A stretch of 64,000 bases of DNA from Pedobacter zeae (lineage in GTDB: Bacteria; Bacteroidota; Bacteroidia; Sphingobacteriales; Sphingobacteriaceae), in NCBI RefSeq assembly GCF_014196715.1, contig NZ_JACIEF010000001.1, positions 974,872 through 1,038,871 of the forward strand, given 5' to 3'. Every line of letters begins with the position of its first letter. Position 1 is the stretch's first letter. A program made the translations under genes and the position numbers. Below, piece by piece: positions 8,797-17,624 of the stretch. The notes under the pieces are model-generated. The model was given only the letters and a program-made list of their open reading frames with translations. It was not told the origin of the DNA and did not search any database.

Positions 8797-9851
8797 TATT
8801 TGAAGATATTTCTTTTGTTTAAAGCCTCACGGTATTTTTTTGCATTGATTTCGTGTTCTGCCTTGGTTTCGGCAAAGTTATGGTAACCCGAGAAATCTTC
8901 TTTGGCGCACATGTAAATGTAGTTGTTTTTATCGCGGTTTAACACGGCATCAATGGCATTAATACTGGGCATCATAATCGGGCCCGGAGGTAAACCGGCA
9001 TATTTATACGTATTGTAAAGCGATTGCACCTGCAATAATTTCCCGGTAACCCTTTTTACCGTAAAATCGTTGTTTGCAAAAATCACAGTTGGATCGGCCT
9101 GAAGCAAAATGCCATTGTTAAGGCGGTTTAAATACAAGCCTGCAATGATTGGCATCTCCTTGTCATAAAGTGCCTCTGCATCAACAATAGATGCTAAAGT
9201 ATATACCTGTGCAGGGGTAAGGTTTAAGCTTGCTGCTTTTTGTTTACGGTCGGCATTCCAGAATTTATCATATTCCTTGTGCATGCGCTCAAAGAAATCA
9301 ACCGGCGAAATGTTCCAGTACATTTCGTAAGTATTCGGGATAAACATGGCATATACATTATCCTGGTTAAAACCATATTTGCTAATCAGTGCAGCAGAGT
9401 CTAAAACATGGATAAAGCTTAACGAATCGGCTTCGAGGTTATTAGCCAGGTAGGCCGCGAAATTTTCCTTTTTACGGATATTCTGAAACTTCAGCTTAAC
9501 AGGATCCTGGTTCCCGGCTTTGATCATATTAATCAATGTACGGTTGGTCATTCCTTTTTTCAAACGGTAGCGGCCAGGTTTAACGCTTGTTGCCAGGTTC
9601 ATTTTTGTGGCAGCCGCAGTAAAAGTACCGATGCTTTTTACCAGGTCTTTCTTTTTGATTTCGGCAAGCAGGTCATCATAGCTGCTGCCTGTTTTAATGT
9701 ATAAATATTTTTGATTTTCGGTAATGTTAGGGGCAAAGTAAAGCCTGTAAATATTTAATGCAAAGTAACCGGCAATTAAAATAACAACGAGTGCAATAAT
9801 TATTGCCACTTTTTTGCCTGTACTCATGTTCTTTTTTTCTATTTCAGTCAT
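8796..9851 (-). CDS. mltG: Endolytic murein transglycosylase MltG
   Basis: The 351-residue protein has one N-terminal membrane segment (about 14-34), a LysM-like region (GSSYDDLLAEIKKK, RYRLKKGMT), and the YceG catalytic domain with ASIVDAEA, the invariant Glu lying three residues after the Val. This is followed by IAGLYLNRL and LQADPTVIFA. MltG cleaves nascent glycan strands and sets their length at the inner membrane. It sits 19 bases after a PASTA-domain gene and divergent from ddl, so the locus groups peptidoglycan functions. The second Glu of the common SIVEKE form is Asp here, which is usual for this phylum as far as I recall. Confidence 0.92.
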   Translation of the reverse strand: MTEIEKKNMSTGKKVAIIIALVVILIAGYFALNIYRLYFAPNITENQKYLYIKTGSSYDDLLAEIKKKDLVKSIGTFTAAATKMNLATSVKPGRYRLKKGMTNRTLINMIKAGNQDPVKLKFQNIRKKENFAAYLANNLEADSLSFIHVLDSAALISKYGFNQDNVYAMFIPNTYEMYWNISPVDFFERMHKEYDKFWNADRKQKAASLNLTPAQVYTLASIVDAEALYDKEMPIIAGLYLNRLNNGILLQADPTVIFANNDFTVKRVTGKLLQVQSLYNTYKYAGLPPGPIMMPSINAIDAVLNRDKNNYIYMCAKEDFSGYHNFAETKAEHEINAKKYREALNKRNIFK

Positions 9852-9870
9852 CTGTAATGTAATACGTGTT

Positions 9871-10641
9871 TTATTGTGGTTTGTTAGATAGGGTAATGTT
9901 AATCTTTGTGCCTATAGCCACTTTGGTTAACGAATCAACCGGCATAGGGTCTTGTTTGATAATGGTTGCAGCAGCGCTGTCGGTTATCGGGCCATCATAA
10001 ATGATGGTACCTAAACCCAGGTTAGAGCCCCTTAAACTAAACTTCGCTTCGTCCATGGTTAAACCTATTAATTGCGGAATATCTACTTCTTCGTTCCCAC
10101 GTCCATCACCCAGTACCAGGTTAATTCTAGAACCTACCGGAATAATTTGACCGGCGGTAATTGGTTGGCCTCCAAAAGAAGCTTCCAGTACCACATCGCG
10201 GCTTACATCAGGTTTATAGGTGGTATCTCCGAGTTTTAACCTCGAACTTTCAATAATGGCCTGTGCTTCACGTAAGGTTTTGAAGGTAATATCCGGGAAT
10301 TTTGTATTTGGGGTTTTACCCGCATTAATGGTTAAATAAATCGTGCGGTTGTCTTTTACAAACGTATTAGGGTCAGGGTCCTGGTCAATTACAATTCCGG
10401 CTGGCTGATCCATAATAAAAACAGAATCTACTTCGTATTTTAACCCGGCATCTTCCAGTTTTTTTACGGCCTGCTCAAAAGAGAGGCCTTTTACCGTTGG
10501 CACATTTAAGCCTTCACCGTGTTTGGTGTAATATCTTAAGCTAAAAAATGCAATCAGAAGCAATGCAATAACGGTAATTATGGCAGCTATGATGTTGTTT
10601 CTAAATGATTTGGTTTTTAAGTACTCTATAAATTTAGACAT
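9871..10641 (-). CDS. Membrane-anchored protein with three PASTA domains
   Basis: The 256 residues comprise a short cytoplasmic N terminus, one membrane segment at about 16-37, and three PASTA repeats at about 43-107, 112-180 and 185-252, each with the V-P-x-(V/L)-x-G-x-(T/S)-x2-(E/D)-A pattern. PASTA domains bind muropeptides or unlinked peptidoglycan. No Ser/Thr kinase or penicillin-binding domain is attached, unlike the best-known PASTA proteins. It heads the operon with mltG, the thioesterase and yihY. A TACATTTG -7 element lies just upstream, which supports this start. Confidence 0.88.
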   Translation of the reverse strand: MSKFIEYLKTKSFRNNIIAAIITVIALLLIAFFSLRYYTKHGEGLNVPTVKGLSFEQAVKKLEDAGLKYEVDSVFIMDQPAGIVIDQDPDPNTFVKDNRTIYLTINAGKTPNTKFPDITFKTLREAQAIIESSRLKLGDTTYKPDVSRDVVLEASFGGQPITAGQIIPVGSRINLVLGDGRGNEEVDIPQLIGLTMDEAKFSLRGSNLGLGTIIYDGPITDSAAATIIKQDPMPVDSLTKVAIGTKINITLSNKPQ

Positions 10642-10672
10642 GTATCTTAAATGGGGTTTATGCGTATAAGCT

Positions 10673-10680
10673 CAAATGTA
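10673..10680 (-). promoter_or_regulatory. -7 element for the PASTA-mltG operon
   Basis: The minus strand reads TACATTTG, an exact match to the Bacteroidota -7 consensus TAnnTTTG. It would give a transcript start about 25 bases before the PASTA gene's ATG. No clear TTG is seen at the expected -33 distance. Confidence 0.5.
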
Positions 10681-10822
10681 ACTATTTTAATTAGTGATTG
10701 AATTATGGAATCTAAATCGCTGTCCAATCATATACTGTTTTTTATCAATTGCAATGCATCAATTAGTTCAATTCTCATTCAATAATTGTTCCGTTAATAG
10801 GACCAAAGCACAAAGATATTTA

Positions 10823-10830
10823 TATTTTTG
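10823..10830 (+). promoter_or_regulatory. -7 element for ddl
   Basis: TATTTTTG matches TAnnTTTG and predicts a transcript start near 10837. This excludes the upstream in-frame start at 10828 and leaves the ATG at 10876 with a leader of about 39 bases. Confidence 0.5.
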
Positions 10831-10875
10831 GGGATATATTTATATTCAATTTCTATTTATAAAAGGATTTCTGAC

Positions 10876-11862
10876 ATGAAGAAAACGATTGCGTTGTTAA
10901 CAGGCGGTACCACAGGCGAATGGGTTGTTTCGGTAAAAAGTGCTGCAACAATTGCCCAGAACATCGACCCTAATTTATACGATGTTTATAAAATTATGCT
11001 GAACGAAAAGGGATGGTTTTATGAACCTGCAGATTCCGTTAAGATTGAAATTGATAAGAATGATTTTTCGCTAACGCTTGATGGCCGCAGGATAAAGTTT
11101 GATGGGGTTTTTATTGCCATTCATGGCTCACCAGGTGAAGATGGAAAATTACAGGGTTATTTCGATATGCTCGGTATTCCATACACCACCTGTGATGCGC
11201 TAACCTCGTCTATTACCATGAACAAGGGCTATACCAAAGCCATTGTGGCAGGCATTGATAACCTGTACACTGCAAAATCTGTACAGATATTTAAGGGCGG
11301 AAATTATAATGTGAACCAGATTAAACAGGATTTAAGGCTGCCTTATTTTGTGAAACCGAACAGCGGCGGCAGCAGCATTGGCATGAGTAAGGTAAAACAC
11401 CCGGATGACCTTGATGAGGCCATTGAAAAGGCTTTTAAAGAAGACAGCCAGATTTTGATCGAGGAGTTTGTAAGTGGAAGGGAATTTTCGGTAGGCATTT
11501 TTGGTGCTGAGGGAAAAATCATTGTTTTACCTGCAACCGAAGTGATCCCTCAAAATGAATTCTTCGATTTTGAGGCAAAATATACACCCGGAGCAACAGA
11601 AGAAATTACTCCTGGCCGCATGAGCGAAGAAGAATTACACCGTGTACAGCAAGTGGTTACCGAGGTTTATAAAAAGCTGAACTGCAGGGGGGTAGTGCGT
11701 ATAGATTATTTCCTGGAGCACGAAACAGGCAAGTTTTATTTTATCGAGATCAATACCATCCCCGGGCAAACCGCAACAAGTTTTATTCCACAGCAGGTAG
11801 CTGCAATGGGTATATCGCTTAAAGAATTTTATACCCGTTTAATGAAAGAAACGTTAGGGTAA
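10876..11862 (+). CDS. ddl: D-alanine--D-alanine ligase
   Basis: The protein is 328 residues from the ATG at 10876, which has AAAGGA upstream and begins MKKTIALLTGG. It has the Ddl N-terminal domain (GSPGEDGKLQGYFDMLGIPY), the ATP-grasp glycine loop (KPNSGGSSIGMSKV), the EEFVSGREFSVGIF strand, and the metal/substrate site (FIEINTIPGQTATSFIPQQ). It joins two D-Ala molecules with ATP to supply the end of the peptidoglycan stem peptide. It is transcribed away from the PASTA/mltG operon, with 234 bases between them. Confidence 0.95.
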   Translation: MKKTIALLTGGTTGEWVVSVKSAATIAQNIDPNLYDVYKIMLNEKGWFYEPADSVKIEIDKNDFSLTLDGRRIKFDGVFIAIHGSPGEDGKLQGYFDMLGIPYTTCDALTSSITMNKGYTKAIVAGIDNLYTAKSVQIFKGGNYNVNQIKQDLRLPYFVKPNSGGSSIGMSKVKHPDDLDEAIEKAFKEDSQILIEEFVSGREFSVGIFGAEGKIIVLPATEVIPQNEFFDFEAKYTPGATEEITPGRMSEEELHRVQQVVTEVYKKLNCRGVVRIDYFLEHETGKFYFIEINTIPGQTATSFIPQQVAAMGISLKEFYTRLMKETLG

Positions 11863-11972
11863 CCCCAACATATATTTGAATGATGCGATATCGTTATTTC
11901 TATAGATAATGTGCAGTATAAAACTAATATGAGTGACGGGCGAATTTAATGGGATGTATCTTCTCGAAAAAT

Positions 11973-12094
11973 CGTCATTACACGAAGGCTCATTTAGCCG
12001 ACGAAGCAATCTTACAAGGACCAATATTAACTTCCTGGATAAGAATTGCCTGCCTGCTGCAGGCAGGCTGTGTCGTTCCTGCCTGCAATGACAA
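11973..12094. repeat. Palindromic repeat with internal GCCTGCC hairpin
   Basis: CGTCATTAC at 11973 and CAATGACA near 12094 are inverted ends of the same family as 2964-3112. Inside are GACGAAGCAATCT and a near-perfect hairpin (GCCTGCCTGC, one base, then GCAGGCAGGC) at 12048-12068. It fills the gap between ddl and the Crp-type gene. The 99-codon minus-strand frame over it is not a gene. Confidence 0.55.
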
Positions 12095-12154
12095 TATCCG
12101 TTAATGGTGGTGCGATGACATACTGAATTAATTCCTCCCAGAAAAAACTTCACA

Positions 12155-12745
12155 ATGATGACTATCCAAAAATTAATTGATAAGGGCTTAAAAGTTAAAA
12201 ACTACCCCAAGGATTCGATTATTTATGAGCCTGGCATGCATCCACGGTATGTGTATTTTATCAAATCAGGTGAGGTAAGAATGGTTACCGTTAGCGATGA
12301 AGGGAAGGAGTTTATTCAAGGGGTTTTTAAAACAGGACAATATTTTGGCGAACCTGCATTGTTAATAGGCCGCCCTTATTTGGCTTTTACCATTAGCAAT
12401 ATAGATTCGCAGCTAATTGCGGTAAACCAGGAAGATTTTTTTAACCTGATCAAGCATGAGCCCGATTTTAGTATGGAGCTTATTCAGACACTGAGTCGCC
12501 GGCTTTTTTATAAATCGATGATGCTTGAAGAATTAGCCAATGAAAAGGCTGATCATCGTTTATTAACGATTATTAATTACCTCCTTAACGATATTGCCAC
12601 CGGCGAAAATTTAAAAGTAACGCGACAGGAATTGGCCGATATGACCGGCCTTCGGGTAGAAACGGTAATTCGCGGGGTAAAAATGCTTGCAGAAAGGGGT
12701 TTGATTAAAATGGTTAAGGGAAAAATAATCAAGCAGGGGAAATAA
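12155..12745 (+). CDS. Crp/Fnr-family transcription regulator
   Basis: The 196-residue protein has a cyclic-nucleotide-binding-like domain at about 15-125 (YEPGMHPRYVYFIKSGEVRM, GQYFGEPALL) and a C-terminal Crp-type winged helix (TRQELADMTGLRVETVIRGV). The canonical cAMP-contacting RS pair is not obvious, so the ligand is unknown. It has no Cys cluster for an Fnr-type iron-sulfur centre. Two adjacent ATG codons open the frame and either would do. The DUF983 gene follows with its own promoter-like element (TAACTTTG at 12809), so the regulator is probably monocistronic. Confidence 0.9.
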   Translation: MMTIQKLIDKGLKVKNYPKDSIIYEPGMHPRYVYFIKSGEVRMVTVSDEGKEFIQGVFKTGQYFGEPALLIGRPYLAFTISNIDSQLIAVNQEDFFNLIKHEPDFSMELIQTLSRRLFYKSMMLEELANEKADHRLLTIINYLLNDIATGENLKVTRQELADMTGLRVETVIRGVKMLAERGLIKMVKGKIIKQGK

Positions 12746-12836
12746 GTGCATTTGCCCTGGAAACAAATAAACATGATGCAGATCATAATTTGCTGCGTTA
12801 ATAAAGCCTAACTTTGTGGTATCAAATCAGAATATT

Positions 12837-13229
12837 ATGGCTGAGTTATCGAAATTTCAATCCTTTATACAGTGTAAATGTCCGCGTTGCCGTAAAGGTG
12901 ATATCTTTACAGGAAGTGCTTATTCCTTCAGGTTGCAAAAAACCAATATCAACTGCCCACATTGTAACTTAAAATTTGAGCGCGAGCCAGGTTTTTTCTA
13001 TGTGGCTATGTTTGTAAGCTACGCGATGAACGTGGCTGAGATCATTACCATTGGGGTAGCAGCATACATTCTGGGCTTACCTTTGGTTTATGAAAACCTT
13101 TGGTATTATGTGGCCCTGATCTTAACCGGCGTATTACTTTTATCGCCTATTAATTACCGTTATTCGCGGGTAATTTTATTACACTATTTAACGCCCGGCC
13201 TGCATTATGTGCCCGGTAGCGGAGATTAA
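12837..13229 (+). CDS. DUF983 membrane protein with zinc-ribbon N terminus
   Basis: From the ATG at 12837 the protein is 130 residues. The GTG at 12816 is part of a likely -7 box (TAACTTTG, 12809-12816), so it is not the start. Cys pairs CKCPRCRKG and CPHC make a small zinc ribbon at about 14-43, followed by two membrane helices (about 55-80 and 88-108). DUF983 proteins have this layout and no proven function. A strong hairpin terminator follows at 13252. Confidence 0.85.
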   Translation: MAELSKFQSFIQCKCPRCRKGDIFTGSAYSFRLQKTNINCPHCNLKFEREPGFFYVAMFVSYAMNVAEIITIGVAAYILGLPLVYENLWYYVALILTGVLLLSPINYRYSRVILLHYLTPGLHYVPGSGD

Positions 13230-13251
13230 CAAGATTTAAGATATAAATGTT

Positions 13252-13275
13252 AAGTCAGATGGAAACATCTGACTT
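13252..13275. terminator. Bidirectional hairpin terminator
   Basis: AAGTCAGATG-GAAA-CATCTGACTT is a perfect 10-bp stem with a GAAA tetraloop. It is flanked by T-rich sequence on one side and A-rich on the other, between the DUF983 gene and the convergent cutC. Confidence 0.85.
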
Positions 13276-13301
13276 TTAGTGTTATAGGTGATTTTTCACT
13301 A

Positions 13302-14063
13302 CTATTGATTGAAGTTCTTTCCGATAATTTCGGTCAAAGCCCTAACTTTAGTTACAGAGGTTAATTCGTAACGGTACTCATCTTCAATACTGCCCATTTT
13401 GGATTCGTTGTTTCTGAAGGTCATTTTACTGGCCACGAATTCCTTGGCCGAGGCATGGAATTGCGTTGCCCCGGTCTTATCGATCAGCTGTTGAATATTG
13501 GTTTCATTTATTCCGGCACCGGGCATGATGGTAATCCGGCCATTTGCTTTTTTTATCAGCTGTGCTAATTTTTCTGCCCCAAGAATGGCAGAAGAAGCAC
13601 CCCCGGAGCTCAGTACCCTTTTTATTTTGAGTGAGATCAAATCTTCAAGGGCCTGGTCCATATCGTTACTCATATCGAATGCCCTGTGAAAGGCTACCTC
13701 CATCGGTTTAGCCAGCTCAATAAGTTCAGCGCACCTTTCTTTGTCGATCGTGCCATCTGCCTTAAGTATACCGATAACTACGCCTTCACAATTTAATGAT
13801 TTACAGATTTTTATATCTTCTTTCATTAGCTCGAACTCAATAGCGGAATATAGAAAATCTCCTCCTCGTGGACGTATAATTGGCCAAACTTCTACAGATA
13901 GATTTTTCTTGGCTAATGAAATTTGGCCATAACTGGGCGTGGTTCCGCCTTCGGCCAGGTTATCACAAAATTCAACCCTTTTTGCACCACCATTTTGCGC
14001 GGCGAGGGCCGATGTATAAGAATTGGCACATACTTCCAAGCAAGCAATTGCTTCTACACTCAT
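13302..14063 (-). CDS. cutC: CutC-family copper homeostasis protein
   Basis: The 253 residues fit the CutC TIM-barrel: LEVCANSYTSALAAQNGGAKRVEFC at the start, then EGGTTPSYG, PIIRPRGGDFLYS, EGVVIGIL, VAFHRAFD, RVLSSGG and IMPGAGIN. The family was linked to copper tolerance in E. coli and human CutC binds Cu(I), but its enzymatic role is unsettled. It stands alone between a terminator and the glycosylasparaginase gene, and no copper regulator or transporter is nearby. Confidence 0.93.
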   Translation of the reverse strand: MSVEAIACLEVCANSYTSALAAQNGGAKRVEFCDNLAEGGTTPSYGQISLAKKNLSVEVWPIIRPRGGDFLYSAIEFELMKEDIKICKSLNCEGVVIGILKADGTIDKERCAELIELAKPMEVAFHRAFDMSNDMDQALEDLISLKIKRVLSSGGASSAILGAEKLAQLIKKANGRITIMPGAGINETNIQQLIDKTGATQFHASAKEFVASKMTFRNNESKMGSIEDEYRYELTSVTKVRALTEIIGKNFNQ

Positions 14064-14155
14064 TATATTAGTTTTTTTTGATTTGTATTATTCTAAGAGC
14101 CTTTACGCGCCGGAAAATTCGATATAATTGTCGTCTAAGTTGGATTGAGCTTTAG

Positions 14156-15190
14156 TTAATAATAACTTTTGCCTTTAATTAAAAGATCTTGTTTTTCTGC
14201 ATTGCAAACCGCATAACTAAAGCCTTGTTGAATTGCATAAGCTCCGTATTCGCCCTTTTTATTGATGGCTAAAAATCCTACCTGTATGTTCTTGGCCGTT
14301 TCAGGCTTCTTTTTAATGATACGCATAACTGCTTCTTTACAGGCTGCTTCTGGTGTATAGCCTTGGCGCATGAGTTCTACCACTAAAAATGACCCTACAT
14401 TCCGAACCACTTCTTCACCTACACCGGTTGAAGTTGCGCCACCAACCTCATTGTCTACATAAAGGCCGGCTCCGATAATGGGGCTATCCCCAATTCTTCC
14501 ATGTAATTTATAAGCCATTCCGCTGGTGGTGCAGGCACCAGAAATATTACCTTTAACATCAATAGCCAACATGCCAATGGTATCGTGATTATATTGATTG
14601 CCCGGCAGTTTTTGCGGGGCAGCCTTTTGGTAAAGCTTATTTTCAATATTCATTACAGGCGCATATTTTGCTGTTTTTAGCCATTCTTTCCATGCTTTTT
14701 CGCTGGCAGGGGTAAGCAGGTTCTCTTTTTTGAAGCCCTGCTCCAACGCAAACTGTAAGGCACCATCGCCAGCCAGCATTACATGCGGTGTTTTTTCCAT
14801 CACTTTACGTGCTACCGAAATAGGGTGTTTAATATGCTCGAGCGCTAAAACAGCGCCACAATTACCCAATTCGTCCATAATGCAGGCATCCAGGGTAACA
14901 TGGCCATCGCGGTCTGGCAAACCGCCATACCCAACCGATTGATTGTGCTCATCGGCTTCAGGTACCCAAACGCCTTGTTCTACCGCATCTAGGGCACGTC
15001 CGCCAGCGGATAAAACTTTCCAGGCATCAGCATTTGCAGCGATTCCAAAATCCCATGTAGAAATTACAATGGGAAAATTCCCTGCTTTTGACGTTTTTTT
15101 GGGAAGTACTTCAGCTATACTGTTTTTATCAATGGCCAGCAATCCGGCCGATAAGGCAGATGCTTTTATAAATTTCCGGCGGTTAAACAT
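14156..15190 (-). CDS. N4-(beta-N-acetylglucosaminyl)-L-asparaginase (glycosylasparaginase)
   Basis: The start at 15190 gives 344 residues opening with MFNRRKFIKASALSAGLLA, a twin-arginine-like export signal; the longer frame adds 27 residues before it. The Ntn-hydrolase features are present: the SVGYGGLPDRDG region, and HDTIGMLAID with the Thr that becomes the N-terminal nucleophile after autocleavage. GRIGDSPIIGAGLYVDNEVGGATSTG lines the active site. The enzyme splits GlcNAc from Asn, the last step in breaking down N-glycoproteins. This fits with the GH92, GH95 and GH125 glycosidases at 40-47 kb. Periplasmic location is inferred from the signal. Confidence 0.9.
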   Translation of the reverse strand: MFNRRKFIKASALSAGLLAIDKNSIAEVLPKKTSKAGNFPIVISTWDFGIAANADAWKVLSAGGRALDAVEQGVWVPEADEHNQSVGYGGLPDRDGHVTLDACIMDELGNCGAVLALEHIKHPISVARKVMEKTPHVMLAGDGALQFALEQGFKKENLLTPASEKAWKEWLKTAKYAPVMNIENKLYQKAAPQKLPGNQYNHDTIGMLAIDVKGNISGACTTSGMAYKLHGRIGDSPIIGAGLYVDNEVGGATSTGVGEEVVRNVGSFLVVELMRQGYTPEAACKEAVMRIIKKKPETAKNIQVGFLAINKKGEYGAYAIQQGFSYAVCNAEKQDLLIKGKSYY

Positions 15191-15360
15191 TTGATATTTG
15201 GATGGTTTAATTGTTTTTAATTGTGGTGTTGTAAACCGGTCGATCTTACCTGATCGTGAAGGTTTTAACACGGGTTATTTTTAATGATTAATCGTTTTAC
15301 TTCTAGTAGAATACTATAATTGGTAATGAGTGATAACCGGTATTTAATATTTAATTATAG

Positions 15361-16170
15361 TTAATGAGGTTCAATCGTAAATTTATCCGCATCTTTTAAA
15401 AACGGGAATTGTCTCCTGATTTTAACCAGTTCTTCGTAATTGATGCTAAAGGTATATAGATCTTCATCCTCAGGCTTGTAATAAACAGTGTTCCCGTAAG
15501 GATCCAAACACATTGATAATCCGCTGTGGTAAATCTGGTTTCCGTCATGGCCGACACGGTTTACTGCAATCACGTAACTTTGATTTTCAATTGCCCTGGC
15601 CGGGATTAGTGCCTTCCAATGTGCCGATCGTTTATCAGGCCAGTTGGCAACCAGGAGCAAGATATCGTATTCCTGACCAACGTTGCGCAACCAAACCGGA
15701 AAACGCAGGTCGTAACAAATGGCCAGTCTGATTTTCCAGCCTTTAAGTTCGACTATCAGTTTTTCTTTACCGGGACTAAAGTGCTGATCTTCGTCGCCCA
15801 TGCCAAACAGGTGGCGTTTATCATAATGCTGGCTTTTGCCATCTGGCTCCATCCAGATCAGGCGGTTAAAATATTGATTGTTTTCTTTTATGATTAAGCT
15901 TCCGGTAACAACGCAGTTATACTGATATGCCATTTTTTGCATCCATTGCATCGTTTTTCCACCCATTTCTTCGGCTAACGCTTCAGAGTTCATGCTAAAA
16001 CCTGTATTGAACATTTCGGGTAAAATAATAATATCGGTTTTCTCCCTTACACCCATCGATAATCTAAGTGCCAGATTTAAAAGGTTTTTCTCAATGTTTT
16101 CCCAAAAAAGATAGGCCTGAAAAACGGTTACTTTCAGATTTTCTATTTGAGTGTAAACAGGTGCTTCCAT
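15361..16170 (-). CDS. Omega-amidase-type carbon-nitrogen hydrolase
   Basis: The 269-residue nitrilase-superfamily protein has the full triad: Glu52 in ILPEMFN, Lys118 in YDKRHLF and Cys152 in AICYDLRFPVW. The RHLFGMGDEDQHFSPG stretch is typical of the YafV/NIT2 omega-amidase branch, which hydrolyses alpha-ketoglutaramate or the keto acids formed by glutamine-dependent transamination. The aminotransferase gene ends 20 bases upstream, and this pairing supports the assignment: the transaminase makes the omega-amide keto acid and this enzyme removes it. Confidence 0.88.
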   Translation of the reverse strand: MEAPVYTQIENLKVTVFQAYLFWENIEKNLLNLALRLSMGVREKTDIIILPEMFNTGFSMNSEALAEEMGGKTMQWMQKMAYQYNCVVTGSLIIKENNQYFNRLIWMEPDGKSQHYDKRHLFGMGDEDQHFSPGKEKLIVELKGWKIRLAICYDLRFPVWLRNVGQEYDILLLVANWPDKRSAHWKALIPARAIENQSYVIAVNRVGHDGNQIYHSGLSMCLDPYGNTVYYKPEDEDLYTFSINYEELVKIRRQFPFLKDADKFTIEPH

Positions 16171-16190
16171 TTTTTATAGGTTTAGTCTGG

Positions 16191-17336
16191 TTAAACGTTT
16201 TTTAATTTCCCGGCAGCCAAGGCAAGTGTAGTGTCCTCTTTGGCAAAGCAGAACCTGATAATTTTATGATCTGTTGCTTTCTGGTAAAAGGCAGAAACCG
16301 GAATGGAGGCCACTCCAAATTCTTTAATTAACCTGACGCTAAAATCCGTATCCTTTTCATCGCTGATGTCGCTATAACTTACACATTGAAAATAGGAACC
16401 GTTGCAGGGCAGAAGTTTAAACCGGCTTTCTGCCAACAGGTTTCTAAAGTAATCCCTTTTCTGCTGAAAGAAACTGCCTATTTCAGTATAGTTTTTTGGT
16501 TCTTTAAGGTAATCGGCAATTGCCTGCTGCATGGGACTATTAACGCTGAAAACATTAAATTGGTGTACCTTTCTAAATTCTTTGGTTAATTTCTCCGGTG
16601 CAAGGCAATAGCCAAGTTTCCAGCCGGTAGCGTGTAAGAGTTTGCCAAAGGAGGCTACAATAAAGCTTCTTTGCTTTAATTCAGGATAGCGCATTACACT
16701 TTGGTGCTTTTGTTCATCATAAATCAGATGTTCATAAACTTCGTCGCTGAGGATTAAAATATCGGTACCCGTAACGAGTTTAATAAGCGATTTCATATCA
16801 TCTGATGATAAAATACTTCCAGTTGGGTTTTGTGGTGTATTTAAGATGATCATTCTGGTTTTTGCTGTAAACAGCTTTTTAACCATATCCCAGTCGATAG
16901 CGTAGGTGGGCGGGGCAAGCTCGTAAGTTTTAACCAGGCCGCCTAATAGCTTGACTGTAGGTGCGTAGCTATCGTAAGCCGGTTCGAAAATAATCACTTC
17001 GTCGCCTGCATTAATAATGGCCGCCAATGCGGTAAAAATAGCCTGCGTACCACCTGCAGTAACCGTAATCTCCGTTTCAGGATGATATTTTATATCATAT
17101 AATTTTTCAACTTTCTCTGCAATCGCTTCTTTTAAAAAGGTAGATCCAGGCATAGGCGCATATTGATTAAAACCATCTTTCATGGCTTTATTTACCAATT
17201 CAACTAGTTTTGGATCACAAGGATAATCGGGAAATCCCTGAGAAAGATTAATGGCATTGTGTTCTACAGCAAGTTTACTCATCACCGAAAAGATGGTGGT
17301 ACTTACTCCAGGAAGTTTAGATTGTATATTAAGCAT
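16191..17336 (-). CDS. Methionine/glutamine-type PLP aminotransferase
   Basis: The 381-residue fold-type I aminotransferase has LSQGFPDYPCDP and FNQYAPMPGSTFLKEAI at the N terminus, NTPQNPTGS, SDEVYEHLIYD, and the PLP lysine Lys232 in SFGKLLHATGWKLGYC. These match the YbdL/kynurenine aminotransferase (glutamine transaminase K) group, which prefers methionine and aromatic amino acids. Together with the downstream omega-amidase it would form a glutamine transaminase/omega-amidase couple useful in methionine salvage. The 288 bases between it and the ApbE gene contain no gene that I can see. Confidence 0.88.
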   Translation of the reverse strand: MLNIQSKLPGVSTTIFSVMSKLAVEHNAINLSQGFPDYPCDPKLVELVNKAMKDGFNQYAPMPGSTFLKEAIAEKVEKLYDIKYHPETEITVTAGGTQAIFTALAAIINAGDEVIIFEPAYDSYAPTVKLLGGLVKTYELAPPTYAIDWDMVKKLFTAKTRMIILNTPQNPTGSILSSDDMKSLIKLVTGTDILILSDEVYEHLIYDEQKHQSVMRYPELKQRSFIVASFGKLLHATGWKLGYCLAPEKLTKEFRKVHQFNVFSVNSPMQQAIADYLKEPKNYTEIGSFFQQKRDYFRNLLAESRFKLLPCNGSYFQCVSYSDISDEKDTDFSVRLIKEFGVASIPVSAFYQKATDHKIIRFCFAKEDTTLALAAGKLKNV

Positions 17337-17624
17337 CTTATAAGCGAAAATAGGAAAAAAAGCTTAAGGCATAAAACCTGAACCCAAAGCCATACCGTAT
17401 AACAGCACAGTTGTGATTAATGCCAAAGGGAAAAACTTTCCAAAGGAACATTAAACCCTTATCCTGTATTAACGTCAATAACGCTATAACCAATATTCTG
17501 ATCTGATGATTAAACCTGAATTCCGGATAGGATTTTGCATTATTTAAAATATATTTATGCTTATTTAAAATTGTTCCAAATAAACTGCTTTCTTTGCAAT
17601 TAAAATCTCAAACATCCATTGAAT

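Noticed and set aside
11854..12153. 99-codon minus-strand frame after ddl
   Set aside because: It covers the palindromic repeat and overlaps the ddl stop codon. The protein has no motif.
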